Shown here piece by piece: positions 8,983 through 17,421 of a stretch of 64,000 nt of DNA. Position 1 is the stretch's first letter. Each line of letters begins with the position of its first letter. Where the stretch lies: positions 992,001 to 1,056,000 of the forward strand of contig OZ244571.1 of the NCBI GenBank assembly GCA_965217825.1. Direction: 5' to 3'. Made by a program: the position numbers and the translations under genes. This stretch comes from VXNE01 sp965217825. GTDB taxonomy: Bacteria > Pseudomonadota > Gammaproteobacteria > Pseudomonadales > Azotimanducaceae. Below the pieces are notes generated by a model. It was given only the letters and a program-made list of their open reading frames with translations, was not told the DNA's origin and ran no database searches.

Positions 8983-9633
8983 CTACAGCGTTATCCAGAT
9001 GTCGCTGCGCCGGCCCGCCGTGCGCACGTCCTCGAGGAACGACCCATCCGACCCTGCGCGGATACCGGCGACCAGGAGGTCCGCCGCAACCACGCGGTCA
9101 CCGAACAGCAGCAGCGCGGCATCTGGATCACACCGGTTCGAGGTCCAGATCAACCCGTCCACGTCGCCGAACCGATCATGAATCGCCTTGGTCCAAAGCG
9201 CCGTTCGGCCGTATTGCGTCGGCAGGCTACCGATCAGGGTGTCGCGCCGGACACCCCACTGCATCAGGTTCGGCGCGCGCAGGCTAGCGAGCCGCAGGGC
9301 GCGGCGCACCAGGAGCGTGCTGTGCTTGCAGTTCTCGACTGTGCCCCTCGGCACGGTCTTGCGGTTCGCGCTCAGCGGAACGTCGTGGAACAGCATCTCG
9401 TAGATCGCGGACTCCACGGTGAGGCCCGCGTACAGCGAAGGGATGCAGCGTCCCGCCGTGTCCCGGATCGGAGCGAACCGGGTCGGTCCCCTTCGGCAAG
9501 GATTGAAGTCATCTCCCGTGAACGCCCGATCATGAACGCGGTGGAGCAGTTGTCCGGGCTCCAGTTCGACGACGTTCGGCGCGTTGAGATGGTCCGGTGG
9601 ACACGGTACGACCCCCGCCGGTCCCTCATCCAC
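8983..9633 (-). CDS. RES-domain toxin
   Basis: 216 residues. LLHRVHDRAF, RFAPIRDTAGRCIPSLYAG and AIYEMLFHDVP match the RES family (named for conserved Arg-Glu-Ser). Its studied members are toxins that degrade NAD+, by phosphorolysis or hydrolysis, and halt growth. The expected conserved residues are present: Arg in HRVHDR, Glu in SAIYEM, and Ser in LIWTSNR. Its start overlaps the upstream antitoxin gene by 8 nt, the usual arrangement for translationally coupled toxin-antitoxin pairs with the antitoxin first. Confidence 0.85.
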   Translation of the reverse strand: MDEGPAGVVPCPPDHLNAPNVVELEPGQLLHRVHDRAFTGDDFNPCRRGPTRFAPIRDTAGRCIPSLYAGLTVESAIYEMLFHDVPLSANRKTVPRGTVENCKHSTLLVRRALRLASLRAPNLMQWGVRRDTLIGSLPTQYGRTALWTKAIHDRFGDVDGLIWTSNRCDPDAALLLFGDRVVAADLLVAGIRAGSDGSFLEDVRTAGRRSDIWITL

Positions 9634-10285
9634 GCGCCGGATCCGAGAGCCGGCGGGCGGCAGCGACGACCAGTTCCCCGTCGTGGAGCCGTTGTTGCGG
9701 TTCGTCGCCGTCGAGCCAGCCGTTGCCCGAGGCGAACCACAGTGCCTTCTGCCACCCCGTCATCGCTTCGGGGAGTGCTGCTAGCACGTCCCGCATGACC
9801 GGGTGCGGCGCCCCGTCCTCGAACTGAAACGCGGGGTAGAGGTCGCGCCTTCCCACCCGGACCGCGAACGTCTTGCCCTCGCTCTTCCAGCGCGACGCCG
9901 GCTCGCTCGGATTCCGCGAGCGCAGACCCGACATGTGGTGGATCTGCACAGCCGTCAGCATTGGCGTCTCGTCCAGATAGGCGCGGCGCAGTTCGAGGTT
10001 GTCGACCGCCAGCTCCGCCTCCACGCCCGAACCCGCGGCCACCAGCCATGCCAGCATGCGGTCCAGGTCGTCCTGACCCTGTCGCCACTGCGCCTCCGGC
10101 CGCATCCGGGACAATCGGTTCAGCCGATCGACCATGCCGCCCAGCGGCCAGGACGCGTGAACCACCAGCCACTCGTCTCCTTCCCCCGCCGCCTTCCCCA
10201 AACGTCCTCTTACGCGCGGCGGCAGGTTCTCGACCTCTTCGGCCTCAAGCGGCTCCCACATGATCCGTTTCGGTTCAATGGCCAT
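9626..10285 (-). CDS. MbcA/Xre-like antitoxin of the RES pair
   Basis: 219 residues. The C-terminal part (ALWFASGNGWLDGDEPQQRL) follows the pattern of the toxin-binding DUF2384 domain (WLxxPNxxLDGxxPxxLL) that partners RES toxins. The first half has no domain I recognise, but LTAVQIHHMSGLRSRNPSEP may be an HTH-like segment. It likely binds and neutralises the RES toxin and autorepresses the operon. Assignment rests on the C-terminal motif and the coupled position. Confidence 0.7.
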   Translation of the reverse strand: MAIEPKRIMWEPLEAEEVENLPPRVRGRLGKAAGEGDEWLVVHASWPLGGMVDRLNRLSRMRPEAQWRQGQDDLDRMLAWLVAAGSGVEAELAVDNLELRRAYLDETPMLTAVQIHHMSGLRSRNPSEPASRWKSEGKTFAVRVGRRDLYPAFQFEDGAPHPVMRDVLAALPEAMTGWQKALWFASGNGWLDGDEPQQRLHDGELVVAAARRLSDPARG

Positions 10286-10456
10286 CGGGTCGTACCATGA
10301 GATTCATGACATTATTATCACTCTAATGTTTCTCACGACGTGCCGCAAGTCGCCCGCCAATGATCACGATCCATTGTCACCCTCGCGTTCGCAGTGGACA
10401 CCGGTCGGTCTTTTGATGCCATTTCGATTGCGTCGCGCGAAACTTCGGCGCTAGTG
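10286..10456. other. Short intergenic stretch upstream of the RES operon
   Basis: No gene is seen. This should hold the promoter of the minus-strand RES/antitoxin operon. An AT-richer patch occurs at about 10300-10330 (CATTATTATCACTCTAATG), which is unlike the GC-rich surroundings. Confidence 0.4.
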
Positions 10457-10587
10457 CCACAAAAACCGTCGCCCTGGCGGGTGCGCCGTGTTTTGCCCCC
10501 GCCCAAGCCCGACTGTTTCATCCCGCCCGCCCTACCCGTCATCCCGTCGATCTTGCCGCCAATGCGGCAAGTCCGACGGGCTGATAG
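10457..10587. repeat. Single copy of the palindromic repeat family
   Basis: It starts CCACAAAAACCGTCGCCCTG, continues through the TTTTGCCCCCGCCCAAGCCC module and ends in the 36-bp hairpin at 10544-10579, like the units of the 6.7-kb array. In this copy the outer arms are CCGTCG/CGACGG instead of CTGTCG/CGACAG, so a T-A pair is replaced by C-G on both sides. The loop is CAAT. Confidence 0.9.
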
Positions 10588-10653
10588 CCTATCGACGTAG
10601 TCGGCAAGGTCGCGCCACGCGGCGAGACGGTACTGGTGTGAGATGGAAACGAG

Positions 10654-11010
10654 ATGACCCATATGCGTTTGGGCTACGTCAACGTGGCGGTTTCGAATCT
10701 GGACCGTTCGGTAGCTTTCTTTCGAGATCGCGTCGGTCTTGCCCTCAAGTTCGCTGATGCCGAGTTCGGTTACGCGGAGTTCGACACGCCGGGCGCGGGT
10801 TTCGCCCTCGCGCAGGACTTGGCAGCCGAAGGCCGCCACACCGGCATCGGATTCACCGTCGAGGACCTCGATGCCGCGTATGCGGAACTGTCCGACGCCG
10901 ACATCGAGTTCACCCGACCGCCGACGCGAGAACCGTGGGGCGGCTACATGGCGATCTTCGCCGACCCCGACGGCAACACCTTCTACCTGGACCAGGTTCG
11001 AAGGGACTGA
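10654..11010 (+). CDS. Single-domain VOC / glyoxalase-like protein
   Basis: 118 residues forming one VOC module. It opens LGYVNVAVSNLDRSVAFFRD, has HTGIGFTVEDLDAAYAEL in the middle, and ends GGYMAIFADPDGNTFYLDQ, the classic closing beta strand with a metal-ligand position. Proteins of this size act as dimers and include glyoxalases and antibiotic-binding proteins. The substrate is unknown. It is followed convergently by pgeF. Confidence 0.8.
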   Translation: MTHMRLGYVNVAVSNLDRSVAFFRDRVGLALKFADAEFGYAEFDTPGAGFALAQDLAAEGRHTGIGFTVEDLDAAYAELSDADIEFTRPPTREPWGGYMAIFADPDGNTFYLDQVRRD

Positions 11011-11027
11011 ACGTTTCCCGGTCCGGG

Positions 11028-11747
11028 CTACTGGTGGTCGATCCAGGCGACCGTGGCCATGCGGCCGGTTTCCCCGTCGCGACGATGAGAGAAGAACCTG
11101 CGCTCGTGAAAGCTGCAGACGTTTGATCGGTATACGTCGGGCACGCCCGCTGCGCGAAGCCGACCCGCTACATACGCCGGCAAGTCGAACAGCCACTTGC
11201 CCGCAACCTCGGTCGACGAGAAAGTGTTGATTCCGTCAGGCCAGGCTGTGGCCATTTCGTATACATCGTCGCCGACCTCGTAGCATCGTCCGCAGATGCC
11301 GGGGCCGAGCCACGCGCGCAGATTGTTCGCATCGACCGGCAGTTCGCGCATCAGGGCTTCGATGACGCCGTCCACCGCGCCCCTCCAGCCGCAATGGATG
11401 ACGGCGACTACGCTGCTCGCGGAATCGGCAACGACAACCGGTATGCAATCTGCGGTTGTCACCGCGACCGCCACCCCGGGAACATCTGTCCATACGGCAT
11501 CCGCCTCGACCACGGCGCCGACACGCGCGGCGTAATGGACCCGCGTCCCGTGCACCTGGTTCAGCCACTGCACGCGAGTCTGGCCGATGGCCGCAAGCAG
11601 ACGCGCGCGGTTTTGCGCAAGGCATCCCGACGCATTGGCGCGGCCCAGGTTCATTTCGCCGCCGCCGACCCCGCCAGCGCGGGTCGTCGACACGGCGCGG
11701 ACCTTGCCCGGTTCGGACCAATCGGCTTCGAGTAGCTCGAGGGACAT
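11028..11747 (-). CDS. pgeF: Peptidoglycan editing factor PgeF (YfiH/laccase-domain)
   Basis: The family-like start MSLELLEADW at 11747 gives 239 residues, the normal length; the open frame extends to 11861 but that part resembles no family member. The zinc-site motifs of the YfiH family are all present: NQVHGTRV, TTADCIPVVV, and HCGWRG. These proteins remove misincorporated L-Ser-containing muropeptide precursors in E. coli and have also been described as purine nucleoside-active polyphenol oxidases. Transcribed divergently from the AidB-like pseudogene. Confidence 0.9.
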   Translation of the reverse strand: MSLELLEADWSEPGKVRAVSTTRAGGVGGGEMNLGRANASGCLAQNRARLLAAIGQTRVQWLNQVHGTRVHYAARVGAVVEADAVWTDVPGVAVAVTTADCIPVVVADSASSVVAVIHCGWRGAVDGVIEALMRELPVDANNLRAWLGPGICGRCYEVGDDVYEMATAWPDGINTFSSTEVAGKWLFDLPAYVAGRLRAAGVPDVYRSNVCSFHERRFFSHRRDGETGRMATVAWIDHQ

Positions 11748-11832
11748 CGTGTGACCATGCATTCCCATGCAGGCGACATCTTTCAACATTCCTTCTAGGC
11801 TGTCGAATTCGGAGCGTATCAGGACATATCGT

Positions 11833-12796
11833 ATGGCCGATCCGACGCACGAAGTATTCAATCAGCCGGGACCTTTCCCGTCCTTGAACCTGTTCCGGGC
11901 GGACGTGGCGCTGCAAGAGGCGGTGGCCGCGCACGGCGGTGCGTGGGATCGGGAACCGCTTGAAGCCTATGGCGCCCTCGCCGGCGGAAGGTTGGCCGAG
12001 CAGGGGCGTCTGGCGAATACCCACCGGCCCCAATTGCGCACCCACGACGCATTCGGACACCGCCTCGACGCGGTGGAGTTCCACCCCGCCTATCACGAAC
12101 TCATGCGCACGGCTGTCGCCCATGGAGTGCATGGTCTCGCCTGGGAGGGACACGAGGGCGGGCACGCCGCGCAAGCCGCGTTGCAGTTCCTTCACAACCA
12201 GGCGGACGCCGGCACGAGCTGCCCGCTCACCATGACCTATGCCAGCGTCCCGACTCTGCGCGCAAACCCGGCATTGGCGGAGGCCTGGATACCGGGCATC
12301 GTGAGCCGCCGGTATGACGCTTCGGAGCGTTCGTTCCTGGACAAGTCGGGACTGATTGCATGGTCGGCGCGGCGGCCCTGATGCGCAATGCCGCGCTCCG
12401 CGCCGCCCATCACGTCAGCCACCGGTCGGCGTTCGGGAAGAAGCTGGTCGATCAACCGCTCATGCGGAATGTGCTGGCGGACCTCCTGCTGGAAAGCGAA
12501 GCGGCGATCTGGCTCGTGTTCCGAACGGCTCGGGCGCTCGATGCGCCGGCCGAGTCGAAGGCCGAGCATTTCGTCAGGCTGGCCACGCCGCTCGGCAAGT
12601 ACTGGATTTGCAAGCGCGCGCCGGCGCACATCAACGAGGCCCAGGGCTCGAAGCCCGACTCCTGCTGGAACACACGCCGGAGGGGGTGGCGAACGCGTTC
12701 ATTCGATCTCGGTTGACGCCCAGATCGTTCTGCTATGGCTGCCTGGATGACGATGCGGCCATTGCCTGGTTGCTCGACCGCATTCAACTCGATTGA
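11833..12796 (+). pseudogene. AidB-like acyl-CoA dehydrogenase, decayed by deletions and frameshifts
   Basis: The N-terminus MADPTHEVFNQPGPFPSLNL and CPLTMTYASVPTLRANPALA match AidB-type acyl-CoA dehydrogenases, which have about 540 residues. After about residue 170 the frame shifts near 12356. It resumes as MVGAAALMRNAALRAAHH and LATPLGKYWICKRAPAH, which in an intact protein come far later, so the central region is deleted. A second deletion and shift follow APAHINEA, and the family C-terminus (TPEGVANAFIRSRL to 12796) continues in a third frame. At least two deletions with frame changes are needed, so no active enzyme is expected. Confidence 0.85.
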
Positions 12797-12912
12797 GCGG
12801 GGGCGACGGGCCGTTCGATGGCGCTGCCGCTCAATAGCGGCTTCTTGCGAACCCGCTGCCAGTCGGTGTCGGGGACGCAAGCTTCTGTCGCCAAGGGCGA
12901 TGGTTCAGGAGA

Positions 12913-13716
12913 TCAAGGGGCTGAGAGCCTGGCGACGAAGGCTTGGTGTTCCGCCGTCGCCATCGCATCGCGCAGCGTCGCCTGCACGACGTGCAATTCG
13001 CCGGCGAGTAGCGCATTGATGGCGAGCGCGAGACCTGGGAAGACGTTGCTGTGCGTGACGCCCTGGTCGTCGGGCGGCAGCAGCCGATAGGCGCCGTCGG
13101 TCAACTCGAACCAGTCGATGCGTCGATCGACGGTTCGCCAAACGATGTACTCCCGCACGCCATTGCGCTGGTAGACATGCAGCTTATCGTGCAGGTCGTA
13201 GGAGGCACTACTTGCGGCGACCTCGGCCACAAGTTCGGGAGATCCCTCGATGTAACCGTCGTCGTCCAGCCGTGTTTGGCCGCCCGCCTCGATGCGGAGC
13301 AGCGCATCCGGTTGCGGCTCGTTATCGAGGTCCAGACGGACGGTGGCATTGTCGGACAACCCGACGCCCGGGGTGTCAAGGACATAGAGACCTAGCCATA
13401 TCATCAACTTCGCATGGGGTCCGCCATGCACGTCGTCGCGGACAGGCGACCCCATGAATACCACTCCTTCGATCAGTTCCGCTTTCTTGACGTGTGGAAG
13501 GCAAGCGTAGCGACGCTCGAACTCGCAGCGCGTCAGTCGATCTCCAGACTCGAGGATGGGCGCTCGGGTGACACCCCGATCACCGCTCAAGGTATCCGGG
13601 ATGTCCGATGTCGGAGGGTGCAACGAGTCCACTGCGCAAGCCGCTTGGCGAATGTGGGCATCATAGCTCGGCTGTTGCGGGTTGGCATCGGTTGGCGTCA
13701 ATAGATGGGCCCGCAC
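12913..13716 (-). CDS. Uma2 family protein (DUF820, PD-(D/E)XK fold)
   Basis: 267 residues. The C-terminal 210 residues match the Uma2/DUF820 family: RCEFERRYACLPHVKKAELI, then QPDALLRIEAGGQTRLDDDG, PELVAEVAASSASYDLHDKL, and YIVWRTVDRRIDWF. Acidic residues in PDALL, ELVAEV and the later Lys fit a restriction-endonuclease-like core. These proteins are common in cyanobacteria and other bacteria and have no confirmed function. The first 55 residues are not conserved in character, so the true start may lie further in. Confidence 0.75.
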   Translation of the reverse strand: MRAHLLTPTDANPQQPSYDAHIRQAACAVDSLHPPTSDIPDTLSGDRGVTRAPILESGDRLTRCEFERRYACLPHVKKAELIEGVVFMGSPVRDDVHGGPHAKLMIWLGLYVLDTPGVGLSDNATVRLDLDNEPQPDALLRIEAGGQTRLDDDGYIEGSPELVAEVAASSASYDLHDKLHVYQRNGVREYIVWRTVDRRIDWFELTDGAYRLLPPDDQGVTHSNVFPGLALAINALLAGELHVVQATLRDAMATAEHQAFVARLSAP

Positions 13717-13740
13717 CGATAGGCCGTTGCTCCCCTGGGC

Positions 13741-15381
13741 TCACTTGGCGGCGAACAGCTCCGCCGCCCGCGCGCGCAGGTCCACCTTGCGTATCTTGCC
13801 GGATGCGGTCATAGGAAACGCGTCCACGAAGACCACCTGGCGGGGAATCTTGAAACTCGCCACCTTGCCCCGGCAGTAGGCGATGACCGCGTCTTCGTCG
13901 ACCTCGGCGCCGGACTTGCGTTCGACGAACGCGATGGGCACTTCGGACAAGCGTCTGTCCGCGACGCCGACCACGGCCACCTGTTGCACGGCGGGATTTT
14001 CGAGGAGGAGTCCTTCGACTTCCATGGGATCGACGTTCTCGCCCCCCACCTTGAGCATGTCCTTGTAGCGCCCGATGAAGCGGATATAGCCGTCCGCGTG
14101 GCGTTCCGCCATGTCGCCAGTGCAAAACCAGCCATCCTTGTCGTAAGACTCCGCCGTCTCCTTCGGTTTCTTGTAGTAACCAAGCATCAGGCAGTAGCCG
14201 CGAACGCGCAGTTCGCCGGGCACGCCGTCGGGTTGTTCGCGCCCGGTGTCGGGGTCGACGACCTTGAGTTCGTAGCCGGGCGCGGGGTAGCCCGACGTTT
14301 CCGAGCGATGTTGCGCATCGTCGTCGAGGGAGCCCAGCGAGGCCCCGACCCAGACTTCGGTCATGCCGTACGCGGACACCGAATGCATCGGCTTGAGAAG
14401 GTGGATGCTTCGGCGCATCACCGGGGTCGAGTTGTGCATTCCGGCGCCGAACAAGCCCGTGCGCAGGCTGGAAACGTCCCTTGGCCGCGCTTCCTGCGCA
14501 TCGCAGAGTCCTTGCACATGCGTATCGAAGCCATGGAAGATGGTGGCCCGTTCCCTTTCGACGAGGTCGAGGGCTGCGTCGGGATCGAAGGTCTCCATCA
14601 CCACGTGTCGGGCGCCGGAAACCATCGACATGAGGGCCGCTTCGGAATATCCGAACGCATGGAACAGGGGCAGGTAGTTCAGGATCACGTCGCTTTCGGT
14701 GATGCCTAAGCGGAAGGCCCGTTCTTCGACATTGCGGATCAGGTTGTGGTTGTGCAGGACGCCCTTGGGGAATCCGGTCGTGCCGGAGGTGTACATGATG
14801 AAGACGGGGTCGTCCGGGTCCACTGCGCGCGCCCTGGCATCGAGTTCCGCGTCCGTGATGCGGTCCGCGTCGGCGATCGCGCCAGCCCAGTCGACAGTCC
14901 CCGGATAGTCGCCGTCGTCTCCGTCGCCAACGATGACGACGCGCCTGAGCATCGGGAAGTCGCTGTCGTCAACGACGTCGCCCCGTTCGGGAAGGGAGAT
15001 GACCTCGCGCACCATCGCCAGGTAGTCGATGGGTCCGGAGACGTCGTGCGTGATCAGCATGGCACTGTCCGACTGACGCACGACGTACTCAAGATCGTTG
15101 GTGCGGAACCGTGTGTTGACGGGCACGTGCACGGCGCCGATCCTGGCCAGGCCGAACATGAAAAACAGCCAGTCGGCACGGTTGTTCAGCCACAGCGAGA
15201 CGTGATCGCCCGCCTCGACATCAAGCGCCATCAAGGCTTTGGCCGCCCGGTCTACCTGTTCAGAAAGTTGGGAGAACGTATAGCGCGCATCGCCGAAGAC
15301 CAGGGCTTCCCGGGTGCCGAAGCGGCGGGCCATCTCCCCCGGGAGATCGCCGAAACGGCGCTTTGGATACCAGTCGGTCAT
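13741..15381 (-). CDS. AMP-dependent acyl-CoA synthetase/ligase
   Basis: 546 residues with all core motifs of the ANL superfamily: the P-loop YTSGTTGFPKGVLHNH, YGMTEVWVGASLG, the adenylate-binding GWFCTGDMAERHADGYIRF, and the C-terminal lysine motif SGKIRKVDLR. It activates a carboxylic acid with ATP and transfers it to CoA. Overall it resembles medium/long-chain fatty-acid or carnitine/crotonobetaine CoA ligases. The acyl substrate is not decided. It lies 24 bp upstream of the Uma2-like gene on the same strand, probably without functional linkage. Confidence 0.9.
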   Translation of the reverse strand: MTDWYPKRRFGDLPGEMARRFGTREALVFGDARYTFSQLSEQVDRAAKALMALDVEAGDHVSLWLNNRADWLFFMFGLARIGAVHVPVNTRFRTNDLEYVVRQSDSAMLITHDVSGPIDYLAMVREVISLPERGDVVDDSDFPMLRRVVIVGDGDDGDYPGTVDWAGAIADADRITDAELDARARAVDPDDPVFIMYTSGTTGFPKGVLHNHNLIRNVEERAFRLGITESDVILNYLPLFHAFGYSEAALMSMVSGARHVVMETFDPDAALDLVERERATIFHGFDTHVQGLCDAQEARPRDVSSLRTGLFGAGMHNSTPVMRRSIHLLKPMHSVSAYGMTEVWVGASLGSLDDDAQHRSETSGYPAPGYELKVVDPDTGREQPDGVPGELRVRGYCLMLGYYKKPKETAESYDKDGWFCTGDMAERHADGYIRFIGRYKDMLKVGGENVDPMEVEGLLLENPAVQQVAVVGVADRRLSEVPIAFVERKSGAEVDEDAVIAYCRGKVASFKIPRQVVFVDAFPMTASGKIRKVDLRARAAELFAAK

Positions 15382-15397
15382 CGGGACCGTGAGGGGG

Positions 15398-15634
15398 TTA
15401 GCGCGCCTTGAGCAAGGATGCCTTCACCCTTTCGGGCACGCTGATAGATGCGAAGTAGTTTGCGGGGAACAAATAGTCTTCGCCGCTTTCGTCTATGACC
15501 CGCAAGTCTCCATCTTCCGCTGCTTCGTCATCCGGAAGCGCCCTATATATCTTGTGCAACTCCAACGAGGCGGGATAGCCACTATTGTTGACGCACACCA
15601 CGTACTCCAACTCTTGATCCCGTTTTACTTTCAT
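15398..15634 (-). CDS. Conserved small hypothetical protein, second gene of a pair
   Basis: 78 residues from MKVKRDQELEYVVCVNNSGY. YPASLELHKIYRALPDDEAA and DESGEDYLFPANYF look like the recurrent family of small proteins with a YPASLE...YR.LPD...RVIDESGEDYLYP pattern, which I know only as hypothetical. A longer reading from 15772 adds 46 residues overlapping the neighbouring gene and is unlikely. It lies directly downstream of the next feature on the same strand, so the two are probably cotranscribed. Confidence 0.65.
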   Translation of the reverse strand: MKVKRDQELEYVVCVNNSGYPASLELHKIYRALPDDEAAEDGDLRVIDESGEDYLFPANYFASISVPERVKASLLKAR

Positions 15635-15635
15635 C

Positions 15636-15869
15636 TCAATCCAAGTAGCGCTTGCGCTTGAACTCTCTGGGCCCGATACCATGGGCTTCATACCAATGGA
15701 GCTCGGCGAGCCGAAGACTCCCATCATGCAGTCGAATGTGGGCGACTCCCTTCCGCTTTCGCCAGTTCCCAAGCCCGTATTGCCGCCTCAGTCTCGGAAG
15801 TTCCCGGATTCCCGAACCTCTTGCAATGGTTTCCGCATCCGAAATCTCTCCGACGATGCGGAAGTTCAT
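15636..15869 (-). CDS. Conserved small hypothetical protein, first gene of a pair
   Basis: 77 residues: MNFRIVGEISDAETIARGSG, then RELPRLRRQYGLGNWRKRKG and ELHWYEAHGIGPREFKRKRY. The WRK-KG and ELHWYEAHGIG patterns belong to a recurring family of small basic bacterial proteins with no assigned role. Its stop codon is next to the start of the following gene. The pairing of two tiny proteins resembles toxin-antitoxin organisation but nothing in the sequence proves that. Confidence 0.65.
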   Translation of the reverse strand: MNFRIVGEISDAETIARGSGIRELPRLRRQYGLGNWRKRKGVAHIRLHDGSLRLAELHWYEAHGIGPREFKRKRYLD

Positions 15870-16013
15870 GGTTCGCCACGGGTGTCTCCTGTCAGGAACT
15901 TCTGAAGCTTGCCCAACCTGAGTGCGATGTCAAGTTGTCGCATCGACATCGGTGGAACGCGTGAAGTCCCGAGGCGCTGGTCAGCGACATCCGCAGCGCG
16001 CTACCTGGTCGAG

Positions 16014-16979
16014 TTATTCGGCCACCACATGCTCGACCGGCAGGTTTTCGGGTTGATACGCGTTGGCCGGATTGTCCATTCGCGCGATCACGCTGCTGTG
16101 TATGCGCGCTCCACCGGGAATCGTTCGCGCGCCGCGGCCGCGTATTCGCCAGAACCCCGCATCGGAGCGATGCCCCTCCCCATGGGGGTTGGGTTGCAGT
16201 CTTTCCTCTGTCGGCATCGTCAGGCGAAGCCCGCACGCCGAGGCCTTGCCGAGCATCCAGTGCAGGGCGATGTTCGACAGGCCCCGGTCGTCGTACCAGC
16301 CGCCCACATCGGAGTGGACGCCAGCGAACCATACCTGTTCTATCGTCTGTCCCGGGATTGCCCGTGTCTCGTCCCAGGGACTCGGCAGGAAGTCCTCGCG
16401 CCTTTCGTCGATGGCCAGGGCGTGGTATCCGAAGCGGACATCGGGATTCAGGGTCGCGTCATGGAACCGTTTCCCCGCGTTCATGACCAGCGATTCGACC
16501 GTGTCCCAGACGCCGATGAAGTGAATCGGACAGGGGCGCCCGAACGCCTTGAGGAAACCGCTGGCCACTTCCGTGTTGTTCCCCGTGTTGTAGATCTTCG
16601 AGGCGTATTCGACCAGGTTGTCATGGCCCGCGCGCAGCAATCCGCACTTGAAGAGCATTCCGGCCAGCGCACGCACCGTGAAGGCGCCGCGACTGAAGCC
16701 GAACAGGTAGACGCGATCACCTTCCTGGTAGTGGTCGGCGAGGAAACGATAGGCGTCCTCCACGTTCTTTTGCAGGCCGTGTCCGGTGGCCTTGTCTCCC
16801 ATTGCGCGCAGATCCCCGCGCTCCTCGTGATACTCCCAGCCACCCGTCCCGACGCCGGGGTCGTAGTAGGCGATCTGGTTTTCGTCCTTCTCGAGCACGA
16901 GGTAGGTCTCGACGACGTTCGTGTTGTTGCGGCCGAACTCGTTGCCGGTGCCGTCGCAGCATATGGCGATGTACTTCAT
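16014..16979 (-). CDS. DUF2235 alpha/beta hydrolase (T6SS phospholipase-like)
   Basis: 321 residues. It opens KYIAICCDGTGNEFGRNNTN, a DUF2235 hallmark. The nucleophile elbow GFSRG is at residues 94-98, an acidic FIGVWDTVESL follows, and WFAGVHSDVGGWY supplies the catalytic His. The family includes Tle1-type type VI secretion phospholipase effectors and many stand-alone lipases of unknown function. No secretion genes are nearby, so an effector role is unsupported. ATG at 16979. Confidence 0.85.
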   Translation of the reverse strand: MKYIAICCDGTGNEFGRNNTNVVETYLVLEKDENQIAYYDPGVGTGGWEYHEERGDLRAMGDKATGHGLQKNVEDAYRFLADHYQEGDRVYLFGFSRGAFTVRALAGMLFKCGLLRAGHDNLVEYASKIYNTGNNTEVASGFLKAFGRPCPIHFIGVWDTVESLVMNAGKRFHDATLNPDVRFGYHALAIDERREDFLPSPWDETRAIPGQTIEQVWFAGVHSDVGGWYDDRGLSNIALHWMLGKASACGLRLTMPTEERLQPNPHGEGHRSDAGFWRIRGRGARTIPGGARIHSSVIARMDNPANAYQPENLPVEHVVAE

Positions 16980-17226
16980 GGTTGTCCTTAAGTTCCCCGG
17001 AGCGGGCGGGCCAAGAATAACTTGCGCCGCTGCCGTTTCCGCATGTGCGCGATCACCTCTCGTGCCGCGCGGAATCGCCGGACCTACCTTTTAAGGCGAA
17101 GGGAACGAAACGGCGCGCGTGACTTTCCACGGATTTCGCACACGAATGGAAGCAAACGGCCATTTCGCGCCAGATTCGGCACTCGTAGAGTTGGGTTTCA
17201 CCACCAAACACAAATGGAGTGTTTTC

Positions 17227-17382
17227 ATGAGAGAGTTGACCACATTCGAAACCCGGGAAACCGTCGGCGGCTTCTTGCCTGTTCTTGTTGCGATCGTCGC
17301 GGCGGTTGTTAGTTCCTACATCTACGATCCCATTGCCCCTAAAAAGGAAGGCAGCGAGAAGAAGGCCGGCGAGTGCCCATAG
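17227..17382 (+). CDS. 51-residue peptide with double-glycine-type leader and hydrophobic core
   Basis: ATG at 17227 with GGAG 7 nt upstream. The first 15 residues, MRELTTFETRETVGG, match the leader pattern MRELT..E...V-GG of peptides exported and cleaved by C39-peptidase ABC transporters. The remainder is a hydrophobic, membrane-spanning-like stretch (FLPVLVAIVAAVVSSYIY) and a lysine/glutamate-rich tail. No transporter or immunity gene is adjacent. It could be a stray bacteriocin-like peptide or an unrelated small membrane protein. Upstream in-frame codons reach 17119 but have no good ribosome-binding site. Confidence 0.45.
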   Translation: MRELTTFETRETVGGFLPVLVAIVAAVVSSYIYDPIAPKKEGSEKKAGECP

Positions 17383-17421
17383 GACCTTTGACCGCGAGCG
17401 TGACGACGAGCGGCGGGCGGT

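Noticed and set aside
11748..11861. N-terminal extension of PgeF
   Set aside because: The family begins close to MSLELL; the upstream residues cover the intergenic region shared with the AidB-like remnant.
15636..15772. Longer version of the 78-residue protein
   Set aside because: The extra 46 residues are out-of-frame overlap with the neighbouring small gene; the start at 15634 is better placed.
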